Origin: Mucilaginibacter endophyticus
GTDB lineage: Bacteria; Bacteroidota; Bacteroidia; Sphingobacteriales; Sphingobacteriaceae
Direction of reading: 5' to 3'
NCBI RefSeq assembly: GCF_003351025.1
Contig: NZ_QPCG01000013.1
Span: forward strand, 19,977 to 75,496
DNA: 55,520 nucleotides
The notes beneath the pieces were generated by a model. That model did no database searches. It saw only the letters and a list, made by a program, of their open reading frames with translations, and was not told the origin of the DNA. Both the position numbers and the translations under genes were made by a program. Below are positions 16,956 through 25,357 of this stretch, piece by piece. Numbering within the stretch: the first letter of the stretch is position 1; each line of letters opens with the position of its first letter.

Positions 16956-16990
16956 TCCCCGAACGTAGGGGTACAATAGGGGCTATTGTT

Positions 16991-17039
16991 AAAAGAGATG
17001 GCTATGCGGTTAAGCCAAACGCATATGCCTCTCTTTTTT
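16991..17039. terminator. Intrinsic terminator, possibly bidirectional
   Basis: The arms AAAAGAGATGGCTATGCG (16991-17008) and CGCATATGCCTCTCTTTT (17020-17037) pair with one small bulge. The T-run on the + side ends the DUF6263-like gene, and the A-run serves the convergent esterase gene. Confidence 0.8.
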
Positions 17040-17051
17040 GTTTTATCTCGT

Positions 17052-17933
17052 TTAGTGAAGCTTCATCCTTTTTGCCGCCGCAGGGTGCAAATAGTTATTG
17101 TCACTTAGCCAATCGGCCATGCGCTGGGGCCAGGTGCTGATGCTTTGCAACTTTGAACGGTACCCCATATTAAAGCCATGATCGCCCTGGGTATAAATAT
17201 GCACTTCAACCGGTATTTTTGCTTCGCGATAACGCTGCAATAATTTCACTACCGATGGCGAACAGCAAACATCATCATTGGCAGCTAACAAAAACGCGGG
17301 CGGCGCATCATAAGGTAATTCATCAGGAATATAAAGCGGCCCCGGGTAGATTTGGATCAAAAACGACGGACGGGCATTTAACCTGTCTATTTGATCTATG
17401 GCTTTCGGATCTCCTTTGCCTTCGCCGTAAGCCACCATATCAACCACTTCACCACCCGCCGAAAAACCCATCATCCCAATGCGGTTAGTATCCAGTCCAT
17501 ATTCTGCGGCCTTACTGCGTACCAACCGCATAGCCCGGTAGCCGTCCTGTTTGGCATGTACATCTATTTTGTATGGCGATAGCGTATCTCTGCCCAGACG
17601 GTATTTCAACACAAAAACAGTAATACCTAAACTATTGAGGTATTTAGCCGGATCAACACCTTCGGCAGTATATACCAGCAAGCGATGCCCTCCGCCCGGG
17701 CATACTACCACTGCGGCACCATTGGCTTTATCCTTGGGTGGTAAAAACACAGTAAGCGAAGGATTGTGGATATTTTTTACCCAGTAATCCTTAGCCTGCT
17801 CCGGCTCATTGCGGCGGCTTTCAAAACCGGGCGCTCCGTTTGGCCAAAGTGGTATAACCACATTCTGAGCCATGCCCGCAAAAGGCAGTAACAGCATCAG
17901 CAGAAATAGGTATGTGCTTAGTTTTGTTTGCAT
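17052..17933 (-). CDS. Secreted alpha/beta hydrolase, acetyl-xylan-esterase-like
   Basis: From Met at 17933 the protein has 293 residues and a clean signal peptide (MQTKLSTYLFLL to AGMAQ); an upstream in-frame ATG at 17951 would add six residues before it and is less likely. The fold is an esterase with oxyanion motif CPGGGHR, nucleophile Ser in GFSAGGE, acid Asp in LLAANDDVCC and base His in QGDHGF. Exported enzymes of this type (BD-FAE/Axe-like) remove acetyl or other acyl groups from plant polysaccharides. The substrate is inferred only. It stands alone, with a word-repeat region upstream. Confidence 0.85.
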   Translation of the reverse strand: MQTKLSTYLFLLMLLLPFAGMAQNVVIPLWPNGAPGFESRRNEPEQAKDYWVKNIHNPSLTVFLPPKDKANGAAVVVCPGGGHRLLVYTAEGVDPAKYLNSLGITVFVLKYRLGRDTLSPYKIDVHAKQDGYRAMRLVRSKAAEYGLDTNRIGMMGFSAGGEVVDMVAYGEGKGDPKAIDQIDRLNARPSFLIQIYPGPLYIPDELPYDAPPAFLLAANDDVCCSPSVVKLLQRYREAKIPVEVHIYTQGDHGFNMGYRSKLQSISTWPQRMADWLSDNNYLHPAAAKRMKLH

Positions 17934-18009
17934 AAAGTAAATATAGTTCATAGCCGATGCTTTGGTATGAAAACACTAAACTTTTACGCGGCTTAATGGT
18001 TAAATTTGA

Positions 18010-18120
18010 ATAGTTCATGGTTCATAGATGATGGTTCATGGTTTGAAAGTTAACGATTTGATAACCTGTTCTCTATAAAGCGATCCGTTCTATGATCTAT
18101 GAACCATGATCCATAGACTA
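18010..18120. repeat. Intergenic inverted word repeat (GGTTCAT family)
   Basis: The gap before the thioredoxin gene carries repeated GGTTCATGG/GGTTCATAG words on the left. The left arm ATGGTTCATAGAT (18017-18029) pairs perfectly with ATCTATGAACCAT (18095-18107). It ends a few bases before the thioredoxin start region. Confidence 0.75.
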
Positions 18121-18131
18121 ATAAAAAACTT

Positions 18132-18428
18132 ATGGCAAATTTCCAGGAAATAATAGCATCAGAAACACCGGTACTGGTCGATTTTTCGGCTGAGTGGTGC
18201 GGGCCTTGTAAAATGATGCCGCCTATACTGCACGACGTAAAAACTGCGTTAGGTGATAAGGTAAAGATCATCAAAATAGATATCGACAAAAATCCTGCGG
18301 CGGCCAGTGCATATCGCATACAAAGCGTGCCTACCCTCATGATCTTTCAAAAGGGGCAAAGCAAATGGCGCCAAAGCGGCGTGGTACAAGCAAGACAACT
18401 GCAGCAGGTGGTGGAGCAATTTTTATAG
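18132..18428 (+). CDS. trxA: Thioredoxin
   Basis: A 98-residue cytoplasmic thioredoxin with the active site WCGPCK preceded by VDFSAEW, and the cis-proline segment QSVPTLMIF. Full length for the family, no signal peptide. It reduces protein disulfides with electrons from thioredoxin reductase. The symbol is used in the generic sense, since many Bacteroidota carry several paralogues. Word-repeat DNA lies on both sides: a GGTTCAT array ends before its start, and CCCTCTCC hairpins begin 10 bases after its stop. Confidence 0.92.
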   Translation: MANFQEIIASETPVLVDFSAEWCGPCKMMPPILHDVKTALGDKVKIIKIDIDKNPAAASAYRIQSVPTLMIFQKGQSKWRQSGVVQARQLQQVVEQFL

Positions 18429-18436
18429 CCTCACCC

Positions 18437-18528
18437 GACCCTCTCCTTTGGAGAGGGAGTTTATAGAATTCAATTTATATTACTATTCAAAAAAGGCCTC
18501 TCCTTCAGAGAGGATTTAGGAGAGGTTT
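18437..18528. repeat. Two CCCTCTCC-family repeats between thioredoxin and TetR genes
   Basis: The first is the hairpin CCCTCTCC-TTT-GGAGAGGG (18439-18457). The second (about 18495-18526) reads GGCCTCTCC TTCAGAGAGG ATTTAGGAGAGG and shares its layout, CTCC-TTC-n-GAG-ATTTAG-n-GG, with the stretch inside the ABC1 kinase gene at 19210-19239. The second copy ends a few bases before the TetR start codon. Confidence 0.78.
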
Positions 18529-18531
18529 AAC

Positions 18532-19185
18532 ATGGCAACTATCGAAAGCATCCAGAACGCATACATCGATTATGTGTTAACCGAGGGCGAGCAGCCTAAA
18601 TCGGTTTATATTTTCGCGAAGCAAAATGAAATGAGCGAAGCCGAGTTTTACCAGTTTTATGGCTCTTTCGAGGCTGTAGAACAGGGCATTTGGGCAGGCT
18701 TTGCCAACAAAACACTGGCCGAGATCCGCGCGCAGGAAGTTTGGGAAGGTTACACCTCGCGCGAAAAAGCTTTATCATTTTTTTATGGCTTTTTTGAGCT
18801 GATCAAAAGCAGTCGCAGCTTTGCTGTTTACAGCATTAAAAAACAGCCCAAAGGTTTTACCACGCCAAAAGTATTTACTCCGCTAAAAGATATCTTTGAA
18901 AGCTTTGCCGATGAGATCATGAAGGAAGGCATTGAAAGTACCGAGCTGAGCGACCGTAAATACTTCTCAAAAAAATACAAAGATGCGCTTTGGGTGCAAT
19001 TCGTGTTTATACTCAATTTCTGGATCAATGATAACTCAGCAGGTTTTGAAAAAACCGACGAAGCCATTGAAAAAGGCATTAACGTAACTTTTGATCTTTT
19101 CCAGCGTTCGCCAATCGACAACCTTTTTGAATACGGCAAATTTTTGGTACAGAACGGCGGGATAAAAGATAAGATGGGATTTTAA
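18532..19185 (+). CDS. TetR-family-like transcriptional regulator
   Basis: A 217-residue helical protein. Residues 1-60 resemble a TetR DNA-binding domain (IQNAYIDYVLTEGEQPKSVYIFAKQNEMSEAEFYQFYGSFEAV), with the tryptophan and aromatic pattern after the recognition helix. The rest is an all-helical ligand/dimer domain. It ends four bases before the ABC1 kinase gene, so the two form an operon, an arrangement I recall for this TetR subgroup in Bacteroidota. It may control that gene. Ligand and operator are unknown. Confidence 0.75.
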   Translation: MATIESIQNAYIDYVLTEGEQPKSVYIFAKQNEMSEAEFYQFYGSFEAVEQGIWAGFANKTLAEIRAQEVWEGYTSREKALSFFYGFFELIKSSRSFAVYSIKKQPKGFTTPKVFTPLKDIFESFADEIMKEGIESTELSDRKYFSKKYKDALWVQFVFILNFWINDNSAGFEKTDEAIEKGINVTFDLFQRSPIDNLFEYGKFLVQNGGIKDKMGF

Positions 19186-19189
19186 TAAT

Positions 19190-20548
19190 ATGGAAGACAA
19201 CGAGAAAGTCTCCCCTTCCGGGGGAGATTTAGAGGGGGTTCCCGAACAAAATAGTATACCAACAACCAAAGTACAGCGGTCGGCCAAATTTGTGAAAACA
19301 GGTATTAAAATTGGCGGCAACTATATTAAGCATTACTCTAAAAAGCTGTTCAATCCTGATCTGGACAAATCGGAGTTAAATGAGGATAACGCGGCCGATA
19401 TATATCAATCATTAAGCGAACTTAAAGGCAGTGCGCTTAAAGTAGCGCAAATGCTCAGCATGGATAAAAACCTGCTGCCGCAGGCTTATGTTGATAAGTT
19501 CACCCAGTCGCAATATAACGCGCCACCGCTTTCCGGGCCACTTATTGTACAAACGTTCAGGAAATATTTTGGTAAAAATCCCGATCAGATTTTTGATAAG
19601 TTCAATATCCGATCCACCAATGCCGCCTCAATTGGACAAGTTCACCAGGCCGAGTTGAATGGCAAAAAACTGGCCGTTAAGATCCAGTACCCTGGTGTGG
19701 GCGATTCTATCTCATCAGACCTTAAGCTGGTTAAACCATTTGCGTTCCGGATGCTGGGCATGAGCGAAAAGGAACTGGATGTATACATGAAAGAGGTTGA
19801 AGAGCGTCTGCTTGAGGAAACTGATTACGAGCTGGAAGTGCGCCGCTCTGTTGAATTTTCCAACGCCTGCGCCAATCTTGATAATGTTGTTTTCCCCAAT
19901 TATTACCCTGAGTTAAGCAGCAAACGTATTATCACCATGGATTGGCTGGAGGGTAAGCATCTGAAAGAGTTTTTGGCTACCAAGCCATCACAGCAACTTC
20001 GCGACCAGATAGGTCAGGCTTTGTGGGATTTTTATAACTTTCAGCAGCATGAACTCCGTGCTGTACATGCCGACCCACATCCGGGAAATTTCATGATCAC
20101 CCCTGAAGGCAAACTTGGTGTTATTGATTTTGGCTGTATTAAGGAAATGCCCGAGGATTTTTATTACCCTTTCTTCTCGCTCACCTCAACCAATTTACTG
20201 GACAATAAAGAAGAAACCATCAAGGCGTTCCGCCAGTTGGATATGATCCACAAGGATGATACCCCGGCTCAGATCGAATTTTATTTTACCCAGTATAAAG
20301 AGATGATCAGTTTGTTTGCCTTGCCGTACATCACTGATACATTTGATTTCAGTCAGACAGCATTTTTTGATAAGCTCTATGGCTTTGGCGAGCGTATTTC
20401 AAAAATGCCTGAATTTAAACAAGCTCGTGGTGTTAAGCATTTTATTTATGTAAACCGCACCAATTTCGGGCTGTATAATATTTTGCATGAACTAAAGGCC
20501 AAAGTTAAAACCGATACTTTTAAGCCACATGTGGTGCTGGAATATTAA
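19190..20548 (+). CDS. ABC1/UbiB-family atypical kinase with repeat-derived N-terminus
   Basis: The 452-residue protein is an ABC1/AarF/UbiB-type kinase-like ATPase. Visible motifs are the KxGQ-equivalent region KGSALKVAQMLSMDKN, the Ala-rich NAASIGQVHQAELNGKKLAVKIQYPGV, catalytic VHADPHPGNFMI and metal-binding GVIDFGCIKEMPED. Relatives act in isoprenoid-quinone metabolism or lipid homeostasis. Unusually, residues 4-16 (around VSPSGGDLEGVPE) are encoded by a CCCTCTCC-type intergenic repeat at 19210-19239. No other Met precedes the conserved KVQRSAKFVKTGIKIGGNYIKHY, so this segment should be translated. It is preceded by the TetR-like gene with a 4-base gap. Confidence 0.88.
   Translation: MEDNEKVSPSGGDLEGVPEQNSIPTTKVQRSAKFVKTGIKIGGNYIKHYSKKLFNPDLDKSELNEDNAADIYQSLSELKGSALKVAQMLSMDKNLLPQAYVDKFTQSQYNAPPLSGPLIVQTFRKYFGKNPDQIFDKFNIRSTNAASIGQVHQAELNGKKLAVKIQYPGVGDSISSDLKLVKPFAFRMLGMSEKELDVYMKEVEERLLEETDYELEVRRSVEFSNACANLDNVVFPNYYPELSSKRIITMDWLEGKHLKEFLATKPSQQLRDQIGQALWDFYNFQQHELRAVHADPHPGNFMITPEGKLGVIDFGCIKEMPEDFYYPFFSLTSTNLLDNKEETIKAFRQLDMIHKDDTPAQIEFYFTQYKEMISLFALPYITDTFDFSQTAFFDKLYGFGERISKMPEFKQARGVKHFIYVNRTNFGLYNILHELKAKVKTDTFKPHVVLEY
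19210..19239. repeat. CCCTCTCC-family repeat inside the ABC1 kinase coding region
   Basis: TCTCCCCTTCCGGGGGAGA forms a hairpin and is followed by TTTAGAGGGGG, the same order as the intergenic copy near 18495-18526. It lies within the first 17 codons and keeps the frame open. Confidence 0.75.
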
Positions 20549-20590
20549 TTCAGTTTGCAGTTTTGAGTTTGCAGTAAACAGTGATTAAAT
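20549..20590. repeat. Short direct word repeat (TTTGCAGT)
   Basis: The gap after the ABC1 kinase gene contains CAGTTTGCAGTTTTGAGTTT then GCAGTAAACAGTG, i.e. two to three copies of the word GTTTGCAGT in a row. It is smaller than the arrays elsewhere and has no clear hairpin. Confidence 0.45.
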
Positions 20591-20624
20591 AATTCAACTA
20601 TATTTGAATAACCTGTGGCCGTTT

Positions 20625-21197
20625 ATGAAAATCCCCTTTCTGTTTTTGATAGTTTGTTTACTGGCTGCCTGCAAAGCAAAGCCATCCAAAGCCAATCGGG
20701 ACACATCAAAATCAAAAATAGCTAAAGTACTGCCAGCATCTTATAAAGCATCTAACAAGGTAATTTCAACAACTGCCGATACTGCTGATATAGACGAGCA
20801 ACGCGACGCCTACGCGAATTATTACATCGTGGTAGCTGACACGGGGTTGAACTATTACTTGCTTCGCGATAAGATGTTTGAGCTGAACAAATCATCCAAT
20901 ATCCCTATCGATACAATGGATCGCGGGTACAACAAAGCTAAAGACCTCATCGCATTATCCGATAAAGATGAAGATGAGATTTATGCGGGCGAATATTATC
21001 CCAGGAGATATCCATCCAAAACTTTAAGCCTCGAATATCTCGATACCTATCGATATAATACCGGCCCAAAAACCATTGCTTTAGTGGCCGGAATTTATGA
21101 AAACAAAAACAGCGCCGATAGTGCCTTCCAAATTATTGATAAGCTTAAAACAGCCTTTGTTTTTAAAGGGAAAGTTTATGTAGGCTGTATGCACTAA
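20625..21197 (+). CDS. Lipoprotein of unknown function
   Basis: From ATG at 20625 the protein has 190 residues and a lipoprotein signal MKIPFLFLIVCLLAAC with Cys16. An upstream TTG at 20604 is open but would place seven residues before this signal, so it is not preferred. The mature part is charged, with YYIVVADTGLNYYLLRDKMF in the middle and a C-terminal VAGIYENKNSADSAFQIIDKLKTA that recalls a SPOR-like strand-helix; this is weak. No family recognised. It lies between the ABC1 kinase and Dabb genes on the same strand. Confidence 0.68.
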   Translation: MKIPFLFLIVCLLAACKAKPSKANRDTSKSKIAKVLPASYKASNKVISTTADTADIDEQRDAYANYYIVVADTGLNYYLLRDKMFELNKSSNIPIDTMDRGYNKAKDLIALSDKDEDEIYAGEYYPRRYPSKTLSLEYLDTYRYNTGPKTIALVAGIYENKNSADSAFQIIDKLKTAFVFKGKVYVGCMH

Positions 21198-21222
21198 TAT
21201 CAATTTTAAATACACATACACT

Positions 21223-21537
21223 ATGCCAATACTCCAAAACACTTTTGTACATCACGTACACTTCTGGCTTAAAAATAAAGCCGATAAAGATAAACTGATT
21301 GAAGGGCTTAACATCCTCCTCCCTATTCCGCACATCCGTGATATACATATCGGTGTGCCTGCTGATACCAACCGCGATGTGATTGACCGCTCATATGATG
21401 TATCGCTATTAATATTGTTTGATACCCCCGAAGCACAGGAAGCTTACCAGGTTGACCCTACCCACATTGTATTTGCCGAACAGTATGCAAAACCACTATG
21501 CAGCAAAGTTGTAGTGGTTGACAGCGTAAATATTTAA
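21223..21537 (+). CDS. Dabb (stress-responsive A/B barrel) domain protein
   Basis: A 104-residue ferredoxin-like alpha/beta barrel protein. It begins FVHHVHFWLKNKADKDKLIEG, has the mid DIHIGVPADTNRDVIDRSYDVSLLILFD and ends AYQVDPTHIVFAEQYAKPLCSKVVVVDS, all typical of Dabb proteins, which usually form dimers. Their activities are mostly unknown. A terminator follows within 20 bases, so it ends the transcript begun upstream. Confidence 0.87.
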   Translation: MPILQNTFVHHVHFWLKNKADKDKLIEGLNILLPIPHIRDIHIGVPADTNRDVIDRSYDVSLLILFDTPEAQEAYQVDPTHIVFAEQYAKPLCSKVVVVDSVNI

Positions 21538-21553
21538 GGTTAAATTAAAACAG

Positions 21554-21590
21554 ATAAGGCTAAATGATATATATTTAGCCTTATTTATTT
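21554..21590 (+). terminator. Intrinsic terminator after the Dabb gene
   Basis: ATAAGGCTAAAT (21554-21565) pairs with ATTTAGCCTTAT (21573-21584), followed by a T-rich tail. The stem lies between the Dabb gene and the TonB-dependent receptor gene. Confidence 0.82.
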
Positions 21591-21602
21591 TTAAACCTTA
21601 TC

Positions 21603-23678
21603 ATGTATTCACGGATTCCCTGCCTTATTGCACTGGCTATATGCCTTTCATTTTCAAAAGCTCACGCTCAAACCGATACTTCGCATTATGATTTGGGAAG
21701 GGTAAAACTTGATAAAAAGTTTACTCAAAGTATTACCCTTAAAGGGGCCGATCTGCAACGCCAACCTTTCGCTAATATAAGCGACGCGCTTAATGTGTGG
21801 TTTTACGGCACTTACACCAACAGCGGTTCTGTAATATATGTAATTGACGGCAATATCGTTAACGATGTAAATGCTTATAATATTAATGATATTGAAGAGA
21901 TAACGCTGGTTCAGAACGCAGTTGCACAGGCAAGCGGCGCTCCGTCGCAGCAACAAATGATACTGATAAAAACAAAACGGAGCAAACCCGGAAAATCGGG
22001 TATCGAAGCGACTGGGCAAACCAATCTTATTAATGTGCGGAACATGTCAAATGTCAAAGACATTAACAGCCCTACCAATGTTTATCATCAGTATTATTTA
22101 TCGGGTTATAAAAACACAGATCTTGTCAGCACAGGTATTTCTGCCACATATTTAAGGGATGTTTTTCCTACTTTAACTACTTCTAAGCAAGCTAATATCA
22201 AAACACCATTAGGTTTTAACAGGTTTAAATTTAACGGATACGCCGACGTTAAACTTGGCTCAAATAACAGCCTTAGCGCAACTGCAACTTACGTACCGCA
22301 GGTTACCCGCTTTGACTATGATAACTCCAACATTTATAATGACCCAAACACGGCTTCGCGGGCGCAAACAATTACGGCTTACCATGCCAAACAAAACCTG
22401 TTAAATGGTGGTATCAGGTTAAATTCGCAATTGGCAAAAGGCCTTAAAAATAATTTATCGGCTTCATACAGTTATTATAATTACAACGAGGATTATAATT
22501 ACAACTATTATAGCAGCGACCTGCATAGCAGTACCGATGCCTACAGCCTCCATCGCAGAAACGTACTCCTGCTTCGGGACAATTTAAGCTATCAGAAAAC
22601 CATAGGTGATTTTAGCATTGAGCCGGCAGTTGATTTTAGCTATCGTTATACACGCGATTCTACCGCCAAGGCCACAAACAACGAAACATCCAGCGGAACC
22701 GACCCTTCATTCCCTTCCACTTCTGCCGAGCGTACATATGCTAAACGCAAAGACTATCTGCTAACACCATCGTTAGGCATATCATTCAAAAACAGCATCA
22801 ATTTACAGGGTGGTTTCGTAACGGTATTGGATTCAAAAAAGAGCCTGGCTATAGCAAGCAATGCAGAGCTTAAACGGATCTTTCCTTTTGCATCAGCTTC
22901 GGTGAATGTTTCTTCCCTGGCAGGTATCAATATTGTTGGCATAAAACTTTACGGCTCTTACTCAAAACAGAGTATACTTTTACAAACAGATGGTGAGCAT
23001 CTTACCGGCTTTAGCTTTGATGGGCCGTTACAAAATTCATTAAACTCAGGCGGCTACCCTAATTTTACCTACGACCCGTTAAAATCCTATAACGTTTATA
23101 CAGCCGGAGCCGACGTTAATGTTTCGGCTTTGCTATCTGTTAATTACAATTATGAACGCGGAGGACTCCAGATCCCTATACTTTATTATCTGCCGTACGG
23201 CGCTAACGGAAGCCAAAGCTTTATTGGATATGTCGACTCAAAATATACACGTAACCGTATTGGCATAACTTTCCGTGTTGTTGATAAAACGGATGCTCAC
23301 TTTATTACAGGCCTTAATGCCACTAATATTAAACAACGCACAAATACTATTACAGGAAACCTTGCCACTGGCGATAAGGTGTGGACAGGAGGCTGGGTTA
23401 ACCGACTTGATATCAACCGTGTTTTTGCGGGCATGGATGTTTTATATCAGTTGGGCGGGGGAGGTTTTGCTAATCCGTATTCCAGTATTGATCCTATATT
23501 GGGGCCGAGTGATCACTCGTTTTCCCTGCAAAACGTTTACTTCGGTTATAAACTACAGATAAACAGGTTCAAAAATTTTGAAGTATTTGCCAACGGCCGC
23601 AATATCTGGCAAAACAAAAAATCAGAAATTACCGACAACCGCAGGTTTTACGGCCTCGGATTTAAACTGGGATTGTAA
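21603..23678 (+). CDS. TonB-dependent receptor-like outer-membrane protein (SusC/RagA-like)
   Basis: The 691-residue protein has a signal peptide (1-22, SKAHAQ). A plug-like domain covers residues about 40-130 (LKGADLQRQPFANISDALN, then VIYVIDGNIVNDVNAYNINDIEEITLVQNAVAQASG). A beta-barrel with many aromatic and Asn/Ser-rich strands fills the rest and ends GFKLGL. It lacks the N-terminal carboxypeptidase-regulatory-like domain and is shorter than typical SusC proteins (about 1000 residues). No SusD partner lies next to it. It may import an unknown ligand, or work as a stand-alone barrel. Confidence 0.75.
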   Translation: MYSRIPCLIALAICLSFSKAHAQTDTSHYDLGRVKLDKKFTQSITLKGADLQRQPFANISDALNVWFYGTYTNSGSVIYVIDGNIVNDVNAYNINDIEEITLVQNAVAQASGAPSQQQMILIKTKRSKPGKSGIEATGQTNLINVRNMSNVKDINSPTNVYHQYYLSGYKNTDLVSTGISATYLRDVFPTLTTSKQANIKTPLGFNRFKFNGYADVKLGSNNSLSATATYVPQVTRFDYDNSNIYNDPNTASRAQTITAYHAKQNLLNGGIRLNSQLAKGLKNNLSASYSYYNYNEDYNYNYYSSDLHSSTDAYSLHRRNVLLLRDNLSYQKTIGDFSIEPAVDFSYRYTRDSTAKATNNETSSGTDPSFPSTSAERTYAKRKDYLLTPSLGISFKNSINLQGGFVTVLDSKKSLAIASNAELKRIFPFASASVNVSSLAGINIVGIKLYGSYSKQSILLQTDGEHLTGFSFDGPLQNSLNSGGYPNFTYDPLKSYNVYTAGADVNVSALLSVNYNYERGGLQIPILYYLPYGANGSQSFIGYVDSKYTRNRIGITFRVVDKTDAHFITGLNATNIKQRTNTITGNLATGDKVWTGGWVNRLDINRVFAGMDVLYQLGGGGFANPYSSIDPILGPSDHSFSLQNVYFGYKLQINRFKNFEVFANGRNIWQNKKSEITDNRRFYGLGFKLGL

Positions 23679-23710
23679 AACCCCTTGCCTTTTTTATTGT
23701 TTCACTAAGC

Positions 23711-25162
23711 ATGAAGGTTTTGCTTGCTGGTGCAAACGGCTATATAGGTACGCGGCTTATCCCGGTTTTACTGGAGAAAGGGCATGATGTGGTTTGCCTG
23801 GTGCGTGATAAGCGCCGCTTTCATGAGCACAGTGATTTTAGCAAGCAGGTTGCCCTCATAACGGGCGACCTGCTCAAAGAATCAAAAATAGAGCCTTTTC
23901 CCGATGATATTGACGCGGCCTATTACCTGGTGCATTCCATGGCGCAAACGCAGGATTTTGCCGCGCTCGAAACCTTATCGGCCCATAACTTTGTGCAAGC
24001 CCTTGATAAAACCCGGTGCAGGCAAACCATATTTTTAAGCGGGATTACTAATGATGCCAACCTCTCACGCCATTTGGAATCAAGGCGACATGTGGAGGAT
24101 GTGCTAAAAGAAGGCAAAGCGGCATTAACCGTTTTACGGGCCGCCATCATCATCGGCTCGGGCAGCGCCTCATTCGAGATTATTCGCGACCTTACCGAAA
24201 AGCTGCCTGTAATGACAGTTCCGCGCTGGGTTAATACCAAATGCCAGCCCATAGGGATCCGCGATGTGCTGGGCTACCTGGAAGGTGTAATGCTTAACGA
24301 AAAATCGTTCAACCACACTTTCGATATCGGCGGACCGGACATCCTTTCGTTTAAACAAATGATGCTTACCTATGCCGAGGTACGTAAGCTGAAGCGATAT
24401 ATTATTACCATACCGTTCCTCTCGCCTAAAATATCATCATACTGGCTGTACTTTGTAACATCTACAAGCTTTACACTGGCCCAAAGCCTGGTGAACAGCA
24501 TGAAGAACGAAACTGTTATGCATGATCACAGCATTGACGATGTGGTACCGCGTAAATGCCTTACTTATAAAGAATGCCTTGAGTTGGCTTTTGTTAAGAT
24601 AGAGCAAAACTCCATTGTTTCGAGCTGGAAGGATGCCTTTAACCAGGGCTACCTTAATCCCGGCTTTATGGACCAGATTAAGGTACCGCAAAACGGCACG
24701 CAGGAATACAAGGTAAAAATGCCTTTTGAACGGCCAGCCAATGAGGTGTTTACCAATGTGCTTGCCATAGGCGGTAACAGGGGCTGGTACTACTGGGACT
24801 GGATCTGGAACATTCGTGGTTTTTTGGATAAAATGTTCGGTGGTGTTGGCTCGCGCCGGGGACGCACCAGCAATGTTAATATTGCCCCTGGCGATGTAAT
24901 TGATTTCTGGCGGGTTTTACTGGCCGATCGTGAAAATAAACGCCTGCTTTTATATGCCGAAATGAAACTTCCCGGCGAAGCCTGGCTCGAATTTAAAATA
25001 ATTGAACGCCACGGCAAGCAAAGTTTAAGCCAGGTAGCTACCTTTAGGCCCAGCGGCCTGTGGGGCCGTTTGTACTGGTATGCCATGTGGCCCTTCCACC
25101 TGTTTATATTTAACGGCATGGCAAGGGAGATTGTGAATTACCACGAAGCAGCAGGTCATTGA
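23711..25162 (+). CDS. SDR-family protein with C-terminal DUF2867 domain
   Basis: The 483-residue protein begins with an NAD(P)-binding Rossmann domain: VLLAGANGYIGTRLIPVLLEKGH with GxxGxxG at about 7-13, related to NmrA-like SDR proteins (residues 1-300). Residues about 325-483 match the DUF2867 pattern (GGNRGWYYWDWIWNIRGFLDKMFGG, LYWYAMWPFHLFIFNGM). The two-domain layout is common in Bacteroidota and Proteobacteria; the reaction is unknown. Its stop codon TGA lies inside the first GTCATTGAGTCATT word of the following repeat array. Confidence 0.85.
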   Translation: MKVLLAGANGYIGTRLIPVLLEKGHDVVCLVRDKRRFHEHSDFSKQVALITGDLLKESKIEPFPDDIDAAYYLVHSMAQTQDFAALETLSAHNFVQALDKTRCRQTIFLSGITNDANLSRHLESRRHVEDVLKEGKAALTVLRAAIIIGSGSASFEIIRDLTEKLPVMTVPRWVNTKCQPIGIRDVLGYLEGVMLNEKSFNHTFDIGGPDILSFKQMMLTYAEVRKLKRYIITIPFLSPKISSYWLYFVTSTSFTLAQSLVNSMKNETVMHDHSIDDVVPRKCLTYKECLELAFVKIEQNSIVSSWKDAFNQGYLNPGFMDQIKVPQNGTQEYKVKMPFERPANEVFTNVLAIGGNRGWYYWDWIWNIRGFLDKMFGGVGSRRGRTSNVNIAPGDVIDFWRVLLADRENKRLLLYAEMKLPGEAWLEFKIIERHGKQSLSQVATFRPSGLWGRLYWYAMWPFHLFIFNGMAREIVNYHEAAGH

Positions 25163-25357
25163 GTCATTACGCTGCGCGGTCACTGGGTCATTGGCTGCGC
25201 GTCATTTTGTCATTAAGTCATTGCTAAGCAGGTTTCCAATGATACATAGTCAAATGACACGAAGTAAATGACCTAATGACTGCGAAGCAAAAATGACCTC
25301 GCAGCAAAATGACTGCAACGCAAAAATGACACGAAGTAAAAAATGACACGAAGTATA
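25155..25357. repeat. AATGAC/GTCATT word array spanning a stop codon and a start codon
   Basis: The left half is made of GTCATT words (GTCATTGAGTCATTACGCTG, then GTCATTTTGTCATTAAGTCA); the right half of complementary words (AATGACACGAAGTAAATGAC, AATGACTGCGAAGC, AATGACCTCGCAGC, AATGACTGCAACGC). Together they make a large imperfect inverted repeat. The array includes the stop codon of the SDR gene and, in its last word (ATGACACGAAGTA at 25343), the start codon of the next gene. It is the same family as 29212-29591. Confidence 0.85.
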
